DNA of 64,000 bases. Source: Epinephelus fuscoguttatus (lineage: Eukaryota; Chordata; Actinopteri; Perciformes; Serranidae). Positions 44,407-57,099 of this stretch are shown here, one piece after another. Location: NCBI RefSeq assembly GCF_011397635.1, contig NC_064758.1, forward strand, positions 13,970,013 through 14,034,012, given 5' to 3'. Positions within the stretch are counted from its first letter, which is position 1. Every line of letters starts with the position of its first letter. The notes under the pieces were generated by a model. That model saw only the letters and a list, made by a program, of their open reading frames with translations. It did no database searches and was not told the origin of the DNA. Made by a program: the position numbers and the translations under genes.

Positions 44407-44776
44407 ATGAACATTAGAGCTGCAATGATTAATTAATTAGTTGTCAACTATTAAATTCATCACCAGCTAATTTTATAATCAATTGATTGGTTTGAGTATT
44501 TCTATAAGGAAAGAAAAAGTCAAAATTCTCTGATCCCAACTTCTTAAATGTGAATAGTTCCTGGTGTCTTTACTCCTCCATGACAGTAAAGTCAGTGAAG
44601 TAGTATCTTTGGGTTGTGGACCAAACAAGATATTTGAAGACATCATCTCAGGTTTTAGGAAACACTCATTTTCACCATACTCTTTTGTAGAACAAACAAC
44701 TAACTGATAAATCAAGAAAACAATTAACAGTTTAATGACAATGAAAACAGTTGGTATTTGCAGCCGTAATGAACAT
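44407..44776. mobile_element. hAT miniature element (TAGGGCTGC family), copy 2
   Basis: The element runs 44415-44768 (354 bp), from TAGAGCTGCAATG to ATTTGCAGCCGTA. It is flanked by the exact 8-base duplication ATGAACAT (44407-44414 and 44769-44776). The ends and the ATTAATTAGTT-type interior match copy 1 at 19709-20084, with more divergence. It is non-coding. Confidence 0.85.
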
Positions 44777-44879
44777 ATGAAGTATGATCTATGCAGATTA
44801 AATCCTTTTCATTGCTAGGTTTTCAGAGGCTATTATATAGGCTACTGAATATTTGAAAATACAACACAGAATGAATTAT

Positions 44880-44882
<3 letters not shown>

Positions 44883-44917
<35 letters not shown>
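44883..44917. repeat. (AT)n microsatellite
   Basis: About 35 bases of uninterrupted AT dinucleotide. It is followed at 45000-45100 by imperfect AAT and AAC runs. Confidence 0.9.
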
Positions 44918-44920
<3 letters not shown>

Positions 44921-45329
44921 ATATGCTTCTTATGCTTTAGAAAAAATGACAAATCACAAGTTTGTAGAAGCATATTAAAGAAAACATTATTCATAAACAT
45001 AAAAGAAAATAAAAGAAAAAAGGTAATAATGATAATTAAAATATAATAATAATAACAATAATAATAAGAAGAACAACAACAACACAAAATTAAAAAAATA
45101 TGATGTTATTTGATATTTTTTTCAAAATGAAAGCAAGATCACATTTTAATGGTCTGCGAAGTAACTATTGTAATCTATTATGGTATTGTATTTAATGTTT
45201 CGCCATAAAGTGAATATATATGTTTTTATTATTGTATTATTTTTCGTGTTGTGCCAAAGTCTCCAAAGGAAGGAAGGAAGGAATAAAATGCTAGTCGGAA
45301 CCATTGTATGAGAAGCAGTTTCCTTGACC

Positions 45330-45531
45330 TCTATACGAAGTTGCACTCCTGGCGGAGGAAATGGCGCCTGTCAGGTGCAGCAGGGTTCACAGTTGCCAAC
45401 CAGTCAAATACCCTCGAAGTTGACACGTAAGATATGTCGCTGCCTCTCACTGTACCTGGCTCAGCGGGCACAGAAATATGTTTGTAAGCGGAGAGAAGCC
45501 CGGTTTGTGTCGGATGTTGAAGACATAACAG
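45330..45531 (+). other. Probable non-coding first exon of UBIAD1
   Basis: A block ending in a good donor (ATAACAG|GTAGGA, exon end 45531) lies 1.1 kb upstream of the UBIAD1 coding exon, whose acceptor is at 46632-46633. It is followed by a first intron with GTTAGC-type motifs. Two short upstream ORFs lie in it: 45361-45423 (20 residues, strong context GAAATGG) and 45434-45487 (17 residues). Its 5' end cannot be fixed by eye. Confidence 0.5.
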
Positions 45532-46689
45532 GTAGGAGCCACTGTCAGACATTTCCTCCTCTCTGTCCCTGCTCAGAGGCGTTAGCTCCGTGGCTAACCA
45601 GTTAGCTTTAATCCCATAATCTCAGTAGTTAGTGCGATGTGGTTTGCCCCTCTCGGGTTCGGTGCTCTTGACGAGGTGGCGAGTGTTGGGCCACGTTAGT
45701 TTCTCCGGCATGTGTGTGTATGTAGTATTTAATGAAATGCCACGTGTATTGGAAAGCTAAACACTTAGCCACTGTTTGTCCGGCTTCGACAACACCCACT
45801 TCACTCTGAGTGTCAGGCAGGACCCTTACTGTAACGTTAGTGTTACTTGTTTCATTGCCAGCAGCTATACATGACTTTTCCCCCGCTACCCCCTGGGCCT
45901 GCTGGGATCATTAACAGATCTGCTGTAGTACCTCTATTTGCCATGCAGTTAATACTCATACTTTGTAAGGTAATTGACTTATAATTAACAGGGCGTCTGC
46001 AGGTCCTGGAAGAGTCTTAAATCGTTTGATTATGCATACCCACCTTTGGTTCTCCAAAAGACCAACAATATACATACAGCAGTAAACCCAAAAATACTCA
46101 TTCATTGTTAACATACATTTTAGGTATCACTGCCCACAAGTACACAATGAGTGACACAATTATTAGCATGGTGCTGTTATTATTATCAGTTACAGCAACC
46201 TTTGAATTAATGATAACAGCAGGGTACTTGTTGTTGAACAAATACTTTATTGGAATCTAAACTGGAAACCATGTTTTTAATGGTGGTATGTGTGTAACGT
46301 TTTTTCTTTTCAATACTATAGATGAGCATATTATATTGGGAAATATAAACATAAGGTAACCCTATTTTTATTTTACGAAGTATGCCAAACTCTTCAGTGC
46401 ATCTGTGGTCACTAAAGAATGTGACCTTACAATATAAAATATGGCTTGTAGTCTCCTGATTTAGATCAGGAATTCCTTTCCACATATAGGACATTTCATT
46501 TAGTTTAAAAGTTGTTCCTTAGCCCTGTTTTATACAAGAGAACTGTTAAAATTTCTTGTCAAAGCTGTGTTGTTGTTGTTTTTTTGCACCGTCAACTGTC
46601 TTGTAATGTTTTTTTATGTTTTTAATGTTACAGGAACACCAGACTGACATTTGGGAACTTTGCTGGTACTCTACACCACTTGCAGAGGA

Positions 46690-49594
46690 ATGGCCAATGA
46701 GCAGAAACAAAGCAGGGCAGAAACATTGATATTGGCTGGATCAAACGGTCACAATGGCCAACAATGGCAGACTAGCCTGAATAACTTGGTTGGTCATCCT
46801 CCAGGCACAAACCACAGGTCGAGGATGGCCCGTGTTGCTTCAGATGTGAGGCAAAAGTGTGCAGCCTACGTGCTCGCACTGAGACCGTGGAGCTTCAGTG
46901 CCTCGCTCACACCCGTGGCCCTCGGCAGCGCCTTGGCGTACAAACTGGAGGGCTCTGTGGACTTGGTCATCCTGATGGTGTGTGCGGTGACGGTTCTCGT
47001 AGTCCACGGGGCGGGCAACCTCGTAAACACCTACTATGACTTCTCCAAAGGGATTGACCACAAGAAGAGCGACGATAGGACTCTGGTGGATGAAATCCTG
47101 GCACCGCAGGATGTTGTCATGTTTGGAGCGTTGTTATATTCTTTGGGGTGCTTGTGTGCCACTCTGCTCTATTTCCTGTCTACGCTTAGACTGGAGCACC
47201 TAGCTCTTATTTACTTCGGGGGACTGTCCAGCTCTTTTTTATACACTGGAGGTGAGTAAAATATTAACTAATAATTAATATTAATCTCGCCACGGTGGGT
47301 CAGGAAGTCAGCAGCGTAATCAGTAATCACAGTGCAGAGGGGCAGCGATTAGCCAGCCAGTGGGAAATGTATTCAGGGGCTCACATGCAACAACACAGAC
47401 ACTTGGCTGGATGGTCTATGACAACAAAGAAGACAGAAGGAGCGTGACGTTATTGTTGGCTCATATACGGTCTCATATCAATGCTCTGAATGTCACATCC
47501 AGCTTCTTTAAACCAAACTAGGCACAACTGCATGTTAGTAGCGTCAGGTCCAAAAGGTTATTGATTGTAAAATAGCAACTTGCTTATGATGCCAGGAAAG
47601 TTGTTGCTGTCACATGTGGTTACTAGAGGTCAGAAAAATAAACTCTGATGAATTTGTTTTACTGGACAGAGAATGGTCCACTCACTTCAAACATTAAAAA
47701 AAATCACTTATTTATCCACGCAAAAGTTTGGGTTCTGTGTTTCAAGGTTTAGTAAGTGAGAACTGTTTATTGTGCATTTAGCAGATGTCAACATCAACTG
47801 TTCTGTTGTGTTTAATCACCAACCCTCCCAGCTGAGCTACACGCGTCTTATGTTAGGGTTTGGGTGAACTGTCACTTTAAGGCAGTCAGTGTGTTTTTCA
47901 AACATGACACTGACGTGTTACATTTCTTCATGAAGTGAAGGGCATTTCTGAATGAACGTCGATTCATCACTCCCTATGAATGGCCAAGTGTTCAGTGCAC
48001 GTCTTCCATCAGAATCTCATTTAGCAAAACAGGGAGAATCCTGCTACATGTTTAAATGATGGGATGTTCTTTTTTTATCACAGCCACACTTTGTGATTCA
48101 GCCCAATATTGTTTTGGTGTGTATTTACTTTGAAAGTGTTTTCCTCATGTAGATAAAGAAAAGCACAGTGAGGGGAAATCTACTGTCACAGATACACATA
48201 AAGGACAGTTTTACTGGTGCTACTCATCTTGTGAAAATAGTTGAGTCTGAGAAAATAACCCTATTGAAGGTCATCTCAGCCTCGGCTTTAAGCAAGCTGC
48301 AATCTCTGGGGCGGACGAATGAAGCCAACATGAGGAGTGCCAAAAACTGCAGGTCCTTGAGGGCCACTTGAGGCAGGCTCCAGAAGTGAGTCAATCCCCA
48401 TAGACCCCCATGTTGTAATGCCCAACATTATGCCAGAAATAAACATGAGTGCAGCCTGCTACAACACGGTTTTGGTCTCTATAGCTACTTTCCCTGTTCA
48501 TGACAACTGTAGAGGGGTAGATTTTTGTATAACTCGCTTATTCACGTTTTATTAAAGCTTACAGGCACACATTATTAAGGGTGTGGCAGCTCTGAGTGAC
48601 AGGCTGGCTGCTACAGGCGGTGTCACCTCAGGCTCTCAGTCAGATCCACACCTTGCTCCTCTGCAGCTCCACCCTCTCGTCCAAATACGGTCACTTCAGG
48701 TCACTTCTGGCTCCAAAAAACCAACATGGCAACAGCCAAAATGCCAGACTTGATGCTTCAAAACAGGAGTCCACAAACCAATGAGTTACATGCATTAATT
48801 TCTATGTAGTTTGTCTTTTAGACTGCAAATATAATATATAAAACCTGTGTTACAACCTGAGGGAGAGGAGTTTGAAAGTTTACCAGGCCAAATGAAAAGG
48901 TACTTTATGCATTATGAGATATGTAGGATCCAGTGTTTTTTATGCTTGATCCATACTACAGTTGACTTCCCTGATATGCACATATGGAACCAGAGAGTAT
49001 GAATGAGAAGGTGAAAACATGCTGCTATACATTCGTACTTTTGGGATTTGATAACACAACAATTATTCAAAGATTAAATGTGGCTCCTGTTTACTCTTTT
49101 CCCCAGGCATCGGCCTCAAATACGTGGCCCTGGGAGACGTGGTAATCCTCATCACATTCGGCCCACTGGCGGTCATGTTTTCCCACGCGGTGCAGGTTGG
49201 CTACTTGTCTGCACTCCCGCTGGTGTACGCCGTCCCGCTGGCCCTCAACACGGAAGCTATCCTCCACAGCAACAACACCAGAGACATGGACTCTGACAAG
49301 CAGGCGGGCATCGTCACCCTGGCCATCCTCATAGGCCCCACGCTGTCCTACGTCCTCTACAACCTCCTGCTTTTCGTCCCCTACGTGCTCTTCTGCATCC
49401 TCGCCACCCGTTACACCATCAGCATGGCGCTGCCTCTGCTCACGCTGCCCATGGCCTTCCCCCTGGAGAAGCAGTTCCGCAGCCGATGCTACGCCAAGAT
49501 CCCCCAGAAGACGGCCAAGCTAAACCTCCTGATGGGACTTTTCTACGTGTTTGGGATAATTCTGGCACCTCCTGGCAGCTTGCCGTCACTGTGA
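46690..49594 (+). CDS. ubiad1: UbiA prenyltransferase domain-containing protein 1
   Basis: Two coding exons, 46690-47251 (phase 1) and 49107-49594, give 349 residues (human 338). The ATG at 46690 ([18 protein letters not shown]) is the first in frame after the acceptor at 46633. The N-terminal 50 residues are poorly conserved. From [20 protein letters not shown] onward the protein follows the family closely. The first Asp-rich motif is in [17 protein letters not shown] (Asn113, Asp117) and the second in [13 protein letters not shown]; these bind Mg-diphosphate. Several hydrophobic segments fit the multi-helix UbiA membrane fold. The enzyme moves a geranylgeranyl group to menadione to make menaquinone-4, also contributes to CoQ10, and regulates HMG-CoA reductase turnover at the ER and Golgi. 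Human mutations at the residue matching Asn113 cause Schnyder corneal dystrophy; here it is the normal Asn. Confidence 0.96.
47858..47883 (+). repeat. MITE end fragment in UBIAD1 intron
   Basis: TTTGGGTGAACTGTCACTTT is close to the end motif at 7735. Only one end is present. Confidence 0.35.
48390..48785. repeat. Probable interspersed repeat in UBIAD1 intron
   Basis: Sequence with CCATGTTGTAATGCCCAACA, AAATAAACATGAGTGCAGCC, GGTTTTGGTCTCTATAGCTA and ATACGGTCACTTCAGGTCAC resembles a repeat common across teleost genomes. Recognition is from memory and boundaries are approximate. There is no coding capacity. Confidence 0.4.
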
Positions 49595-50075
49595 TTAATT
49601 AGCTTTGATATTTCAAATTTTGTTCTTTTAATACAGACTAGTTTTATGTACCTCTTTGTATTTGTACGAAGCAATCTGAGGGCTTTCATTGGCTTTAATT
49701 TATTGTCATATTTATATGTCAAACAGAGATTTAGTTTAGGTCCTCCTCTGTGACACTGAAGGCGTAATCAGATGTATTTTTTCAGTATTAAGCCTGCTGT
49801 AATGTGTTGGTAAAAGAAGTGTTGGTGTCATTTTGTAGAGGTAGGCAACATTTTCATCATCTAATGACGGACACTAAACCTACAGTTGCCATATTTGTTG
49901 TTCTTAAAGACACAGCACAACACTGATACCTAAAAACATCAAACCATTGTCATATTCTCAACATTTTCTTCTGTGCAAGGTACATGCTGTTAATTTGTCC
50001 ATTGTGATTTCTTTTTTTTCTTTGGAGAGCCAAATAGTATTTCATTGGATAATAAAACTTACTGACGTTGATGTC
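49595..50075 (+). terminator. UBIAD1 3' UTR and polyadenylation signal
   Basis: The stop is at 49592-49594. A canonical AATAAA is at 50051-50056, followed by a GT-rich stretch, giving a 3' UTR of about 0.47 kb. Confidence 0.7.
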
Positions 50076-50079
50076 CCAT

Positions 50080-53040
50080 GTGTTCGTTTGGATCAAAATT
50101 AACTTTTCGTGCCACCTGAACAAATATCACATGCAAGTGAGCAATTTGACATAAGATTAAAGGACAGCATTTTTGAATTACACTGTAAAAAGTGTAATGG
50201 CTGTCAGACAGGTCAGATGGATTTTTAAATGTATTTGTGGACCTTATGAAAAAGAAATTATGTTAAAATGTAGGCCCTAGTTTCACTGAGTCATCAAGCT
50301 ACAACCACAACCACAGGCCTGCATATTCATTTACACAGGCAACAGGAATAGGATTTTATTTCTTTGTTACACTCTACCTGCGACTTGACACACAACATGC
50401 CATCTCCCTTTTTTCCTGTTGTTTTTCAGTCAAAGGAAGACTTTTTATTTGACTCAACATTGATGAAGTAGCCCATAATGTAAGAGGACATTTTTTCAAT
50501 GGATCAATCTGCATTAAAAAGTACTTTCACAAACTCTGGATTTCTGTAGCATGGTTTTTGTCAGCAGGGGGCAGTATTGGACAACCATTCAGCCAACTGC
50601 ACAGACACCTTTGCAGGCTCTGTAATTCCTGTTAGAACTATTAGTTTAACTGGCAGGGCTAATTATTTGTTAAATTAAAACTTGTATTATTGAATCAATT
50701 CATACATTTGTATTAATTTTATTAAGCTACACGCCACAACTGTATAGCACAAGTAAGACCATGTTACTCCCTTGTAATATACAGTATATGATTGTTTATT
50801 TCATCCTGCTGTCTCTTAGAAACGCCCTAATACACATAACACCTTCTGAGGAAACTTGTTTTGAAATGAAGCAAAAAGTAAAGAAGCCATATCCTTATCT
50901 GACATTTCAGTGTGTAACTTTGATTTAATAATTTATTACTTTGCATAGAATCCGTGCAGTGTGTCCCACTCATCCTCCTTCACTCATTCACTGCCTTTGG
51001 AAAATCACCATTGTTTATAGTGCTGGGCCTACATTTGGTCTCCAATACTTTAATAAGCTTCTGTTGAGACGCTTCATTTTAATAATTACCTACATCTCAC
51101 TGCATCTGTATGGGTGCTCATGTCTCCACCCATAGCCCTAAGACATGTGGGGCGGCTGAGTTGGAAATCAGAAATTGCCACTCCCATGTTGTAAATATTG
51201 TACATACTTAATTAAAATTCTAATAAACAAATTCACGTCAGTCTTTGTCTGTGTTTTAGAATATACATATATTAATAACATGATCATTATCTGAAATGTA
51301 ATTGCAGCTGTGGCTGCTATGAAGAACAGTCATTTAGCTGTTTGACCCTGTGACTCCTTGCAGACAATAATGTAACACCTGGAGTTCATTTAACATGATG
51401 AGAAATGGAAGACAGAAACAGGCCTGAGGCATGAGAGCCAACTGAACGGCTGGCTGTTGAAGACCCCACAGCCACCAGGGGCCCGACAAAGACCTGACTG
51501 CAGGTGATGATGTGGGGAACTGTGATGCGTTTTCATGCAGTTTTTGTATACGTCCTCCCATAAAAAGACAACTCTACTGAATAGGTTACAGGTCATTTTG
51601 TTTTCTTGTTTGATTTTTGTAGGTTTTTAAATTTCACATTTGCAAATCACAAATTAATAATTAATTACAGTTAATTACAACTTATAATCTACTATATTCC
51701 TGTATACTAGAGCACAAGTTATATCGTATATGGAGTCCAGTCTATTAAGGAATTGTTTTGGGGATAATATACAGCAGTTATTGTTGACATGGTTATCTTT
51801 ACGTGCTTATACTTAAGTGCTCATTAATGCAGTAATTCATAGTGAGTATGCTGCCTCTGTTTGTAGCCTTCCAAGTATGCTTCAGAGTAAGAAGAGAAAT
51901 CAAATTGTACACATGAAATTGCATCTGTCATCAGCAGAGAACTGCGGAATGAAGGCCTACACATTTTTAAAGCTCTCTCTCCCTGAGAAATGTACTCGTT
52001 GAAACTGTGTGCATTGTAATGCCATGATCAAAGGGGACCATTTCACATCTTGACACATGCAAAAAAAAAAAAAACTAAAATGAAAAAGAGGGCAATACTA
52101 AAAGGGAATTGAGAATTATGATATCTGATCTTAAGAGTAGCATCAGAAATAGGGATTAGAGGTCTCCCGTAGCTAGACACTTTATTTCTGCTTGCCATGG
52201 AGTCTGCGGGCCACAGTTCAGGGGGTATTGATGCTGTTGGGCCACTGCTGGAGGAGGAGATAGTGAGAGGAACCTGGGGGCTGACACGATGAATTGATGT
52301 TGTTTTATTTTTCATGAATACAGATGGTTATTAATTAATGTACATGTATCAATATTGTCCGTGGATGCTCTGCACATGAGTTTACATATGACCATACATT
52401 CAGTTTTTTAATTTTAGTGTGCAAAGTGGTCACTTATCTGGTTGCTTCAAGAACAAAATATGATTCATTTTTCCTGCCTTTTTTATTTTATTACTAATAT
52501 TTAGCCTATTTTTTGATGATGTTGTTTTGATTGTTTTTATGTATCTGTGTTGTCTGTCTGCAAATCATGTGGTCACTAATCTGGTTGTTGCAAGACCAGG
52601 ATATATTTCCAATTATGACTTAAAGTTTACACTATTTTTCTTACTAGTATTCTGATTTTGATCATGTTGTTTGGTGATGTGTTTTAGGTACAGGCTAATC
52701 ACCGGCAGGTTCCTGGCTGCTGTTTAACACGTCCGTTTCCCTCTGTTGCTTGGCATCATTAAGAGGTGTTACATACTTACTTGCAACTGCTCACGACTTA
52801 TGGACTATTTTAAATAAATATTTCCACGAAGAATGTGTTGTGCTGCTTTCATTTTGCGTTTGTATTGCACTGAAAATGCACATGCAACATAAATCTGCTT
52901 CTATTTACCCCCAAAACACCGTTTATTTTATTTGATTAAAAAACAGCGAAACATAAGCACCTCCACCTGAGAAGATACTTTTTTCTGCAGCTGGTGACTT
53001 GAAATCAAACCTAGTTGAAGTCAATGAAACTATAAAGACA
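50080..53040. other. Intergenic, no gene seen
   Basis: AT-rich and without credible exons. It holds an old local duplication: about 52428-52480 (GTGGTCACTTATCTGGTTGC) and about 52570-52625 (GTGGTCACTAATCTGGTTGT) align over roughly 50 bases. Confidence 0.4.
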
Positions 53041-53044
53041 GTTG

Positions 53045-53257
53045 AATCCAGGATTTGTTGTGTTTAGTACGAGGAGCACGTGAAGGCAGCATTCGTAGTG
53101 ACGTAATGCATGGGCGTGTTGTCATGGCTGTGTGCAGCAAAACCTTCCGATATAGTAAATACTTGTTTGTCCTAAAACAAGCCATGTCAACGTTGGCGGC
53201 GGACAGCGACATGGAAATATATGTCACCTCAAAGTAAACATCCCTGACAGAGGCCCG
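53045..53257 (+). promoter_or_regulatory. Promoter and first exon of an unidentified gene
   Basis: A CpG-containing block holds an E-box CACGTG (53077-53082) and a CRE-like TGACGTAA (53099-53106). It ends at a good donor (GGCCCG|GTGAGTAG, exon end 53257). The downstream intron carries GCTAGC and GTTAGC clusters like those after the CDK11 and UBIAD1 first exons. The only ATG frame in it (MSTLAADSDMEIYVTSK, then stop) would be an upstream ORF. The gene is on the plus strand and would continue to the right. I cannot name it. Confidence 0.5.
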
Positions 53258-55375
53258 GTGAGTAGCTACAACATGAAAGAAGTTGTGTTTTTTATACCAA
53301 TAAAGGATGGCCAAACATGGGTTAGCTAGCTAGCGTCAACGGCAGACAAGCTAGCATAATTCACCCTCCGCTCATGTTATAAAGCCACGCAGCATTCTGT
53401 TCATATTGTTGCCAGTTTAATGTAACCTCGAGTGTTGTTAGGTTATAGCACATATCTTGCTAACAGTATATAAGCATGTTATCCTCTCAGCGGCGTTTCA
53501 CTTCTATAAAGATGAGGCGTGTCCAGTTAATTTGCCTGTCAATGATGTTCCTAAATCAAAATAGCATTTGTGGGCGACAGGAAGCAGCTCGAGCGTATCC
53601 TGATGTGTTAGGTGTTAATTTTAGAAACTGACACTTGAGCTATAAGAAGAAATGCTGGTGGTTATGTTTGCAGATGAAGCCGATGAGTTTCGTGTACCAA
53701 TTCGTTTAAAGTATGCCTTCATTATATCGTACAAGTGCTCTCATAGTAAGCAAAGTCATTAAATTAGCAAATTTTGAACGGCGTTTGGTGCGACGTTGTG
53801 TCTAGGTAGAAAACAGGCAGTGCCTGGGCTGTGATTTGACTAGCAAGTAAGCTAACGTCGGCTAGCTGTCTAGTGGGGTGTCATGGTTGTTTTACTGTAC
53901 CTGTCAGCACTGGCCAAGTTGTCTGTGTGAACTTTACAGAGCAGTAGTTGTCACCTGACTTGACTTGATATGAAGTACAGAAGTGTGGGAACATGAGCTG
54001 CACCCTTAAATCCTTTTCATCAGTGATATGAGTCTAGTTGCAACATGCTGAACTGACATGTTAGGACTATGACATTATGCTCTATGAGGAGCTGAGGCTG
54101 TTACACAAGACCTAAACCCGTTACACCTGTCATCTTTCTGGCCATTTGGAAGTGATGAAGCAGAGCTCAGCAGCAGCTGCCACACACAGGGGCTGCAGCT
54201 GGGCATAGCCAGGATTGCCCTCAGCCACACCTACTCTGGAGCAAAGTTTCAGTCATCTGCTCTTTCTTTGTCTTGTTGTCCCCTCTTGGCTCCACAAATC
54301 TAAAGCACAAGCTTGCTGGCTTACATCACAGAAATGACTAGTGGTTTTGAGACACTGAAGTTATCAGGTGATTGTAATTAACAAGAAATGGACAAAATAC
54401 TGTGTGGAAATTCTCAAGGTAAGATTTGTACACACTTGAAATAACTTTTGGAAAGGTGTTACCTCTGTGTTCGTCTATGTGTTGGTAATTCGGAGATACA
54501 CTGTGCAAAAATAGCCCTCAGTGGTATGGGGCCTGTTCTTGTCTGTTTGTGGTTTAGTGCTTGGTCTCTTGGTCTCTGAATAGACCTTTTCCCATAAATT
54601 CTTGGTACGCATTTCTGCACGTGTTTCTTTTTAGCAGTTAAAGACTGAGAGGCAAGTAACGTTTACAGAATTCCTCCATACTCTGCGTCTTCGGCATTTT
54701 TTAGGCATATTCTTTTTTTAATAGAAATAATGGAAACCATAACTGCAGGTGCAAGTTGCTAAGATTAGATAAGATATGAACTTTTATTTATATCTTGAAG
54801 TTCGGATGTTGCAGCAGCACAAGGACAAAAATAGGTACAGGAGCTAGCTTGGGGATTTTAGCAACCTTTTGTTTGTCTGAGGAATGCAGCTAGGTTTTCC
54901 CCTCACTTTTTAAACATGCAGTATGATAAGTAAGAAAATTATCATACTAAAATTTAAAAGGAGAAGGGCATGTCTGGCTGAGAGACCTGCATGATATTAC
55001 AATGTGGAGCCTGACAGTAGTTGTCACCACAATAGGATGTCAATTTTCACAGTAACCAGTCTCCTTAGCTGCAGGCCAAAACCAGTGTTCTTTGACTGAG
55101 GTTGTAAAAACCGGGATTTGTGCCAAATAGCCACTGGGTTTAAATGTGATCGTTTTGTGCTAGTCAACTTTCCAGTGGAGCCTAATTCCTCCTTGGGTGG
55201 AAAAGCCTATAAAACTCTTTGAAGATCGTGAGTCTTAGTAGGCTACCATTGATACTGATTCAATCATACAACATGTAATTAGTAAAACAACCTCATATCT
55301 ATTATATCTCTACTCAGTGACACTGACGGGCCAGTGTTCTGTTTTAAAATAAAGGCTTTTTTGACATTTCAGAAC
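53258..55375. other. Probable first intron, no gene seen
   Basis: No exon seen on either strand. GTTAGC and GCTAGC motifs occur at about 53315-53355 and 53835-53875. Confidence 0.4.
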
Positions 55376-55380
55376 TTGAG

Positions 55381-55600
55381 TTTAATCCACAGACCTTGTT
55401 GTGAGCAGTTTCATGTAGGAAGTATTTTCTTTCTATTGACGCCATTAATGTTTACATCTCATGCTGTCATGTGCATGAGCCTCTTGTCCATGACTAGCTG
55501 CTCGCTCCCTTCTGCTTGGTGATACGGGTGGGGGTGTAGTTCTGTAGAAAGAAAGTTGTTCCTACATGAAACTGCTCACAACAAGGTCTGTGGATTCTCT
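55381..55600. mobile_element. Hairpin-forming MITE
   Basis: About 220 bp with near-perfect inverted arms: 55384-55435 and 55545-55596. The innermost shared 38 bases are exact (AATCCACAGACCTTGTTGTG and onward to CATGTAGGAA), followed by a few mismatches and a shared TTCTTTCT. The short interior is unique and non-coding. The same arrangement is, as far as I recall, common in fish genomes. No target-site duplication was resolved. Confidence 0.75.
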
Positions 55601-57099
55601 TAAGTAACCAGGTCATAATTTCTGGAAAGACACATTGCTATTTAGTTTTTTAAATATATATATTTTTTGGCGCACACAAATTAAAGAAGGGAGACAGCAA
55701 CTGGTTTCCTGTTTCCCTCCCAAGATCTTCCTAGCTGGACTAAGGATTCAGACCAGCAACCCTCTGGCCACAAGCCAATCCTGTAATAGTTACAAAGATG
55801 ACAGCTTGAGTTGCAATGTGTTGTGCTGCCCTGAGAGCATCAGCACATGGGGGTCATCCAGTTCGATATAGACTGAGTAAACTTCATTGATCTCTGTGAG
55901 AATATTTGGCAGCAGTTTGTGAGGGGACAGGAAGAATACAGCAGGTCCAGATTAGATTAATATTATATGCAAGTAAGGTAAAAGGTGACCTACCATCATG
56001 GTCGTGGTCATGTCTGACTTCACAAGACACAGGTGATATAGGCTTTAGGCCAAGGAGTATGGATGTCTTGCTCACGTTACCCACGCCAGAGTACACAAGA
56101 CAGGAACAGAGTGTTTCCTTGGATTTTGCAGTCCTAACCTTGTTTGATGTTCCCTCTACTATTAAAATATACACGAGGTTTCAAACAATGTTTGGTTACC
56201 TGCCACAATGATTGGTTGATCAGACACACCTTGCAGCCGTATATCAAAGCATCTAAGCTTCGTGTTTCCCAAGCAGCAGCCATATTTCAGCAGTTTTCCC
56301 AGTCTGATAACAGCCATGTTCAAGTGTGTGTGTGTCACTGTCTATTTGAAGAGGAGCTGTATGAATGAATGCCCCCTTTTATGTGATGTAGACCAACAAG
56401 TCCAGTACACAGACAGCAGCAGCTTTGTTTACAAGATGGCAAAGTGGTATAATAAACTTCATTATAAGGCTGTGTCTCAACCACTTCCTGAGCCCCCATT
56501 CATTCTTTGGCCTCTCATGTCCTGGCGATACCAGCTGTACATTCATGTGTGTTTGCCAGAATCAACAGTATGCCGTTTTGGCTGGATACCCGTTTTTGGA
56601 ACCATATTGTTGGGATCTCCCGCAGCTGTGGACACATTAAAGAGTATTGTTCAGGGCTAGGAAAGCATCAGGAAAGATACACACGCACACACAGTCTCCC
56701 TCTTTCCTCCTTCCTGTTCGAGCCTGCAGGAGACTCTGGGCTGGTATTGCCAGCTCACCAGCAGCAGTTGCACAAGCCAGCTTGCATCTAAAAATGAGGC
56801 TCATGGCAGGTGCCCATTCATCAAAATCTCCTCCAGCCCCACCCCTTTTCGTTTCCCTAAGCACCCCCTCACATGAACATTCAACCAAAAAAAAAAAAAA
56901 AAACAACACCCAGACCCTCCCCCCAAAACATATTGCCCCTCCCCCCTCCCCTCTGTCCTCTGCTTGTCTGCTCATTGGCAGTAGAGCAAGTGCTGTCCCC
57001 GCGCGCTATGAAAGAGAGGACTGTACATCCATATGTAGAGCATGATGCGCATGTGTTCGTACATATTGATTAGTAAACACAGTGTGTTGGCTTCACACG

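Noticed and set aside
44883-45100. AT-rich tract as a replication or matrix-attachment element
   Set aside because: Simple AT and AAT repeats alone give no support for such a function.
53030-53314. 94-residue minus-strand open frame
   Set aside because: It overlaps the plus-strand first exon and promoter motifs, with no domain or splice support.
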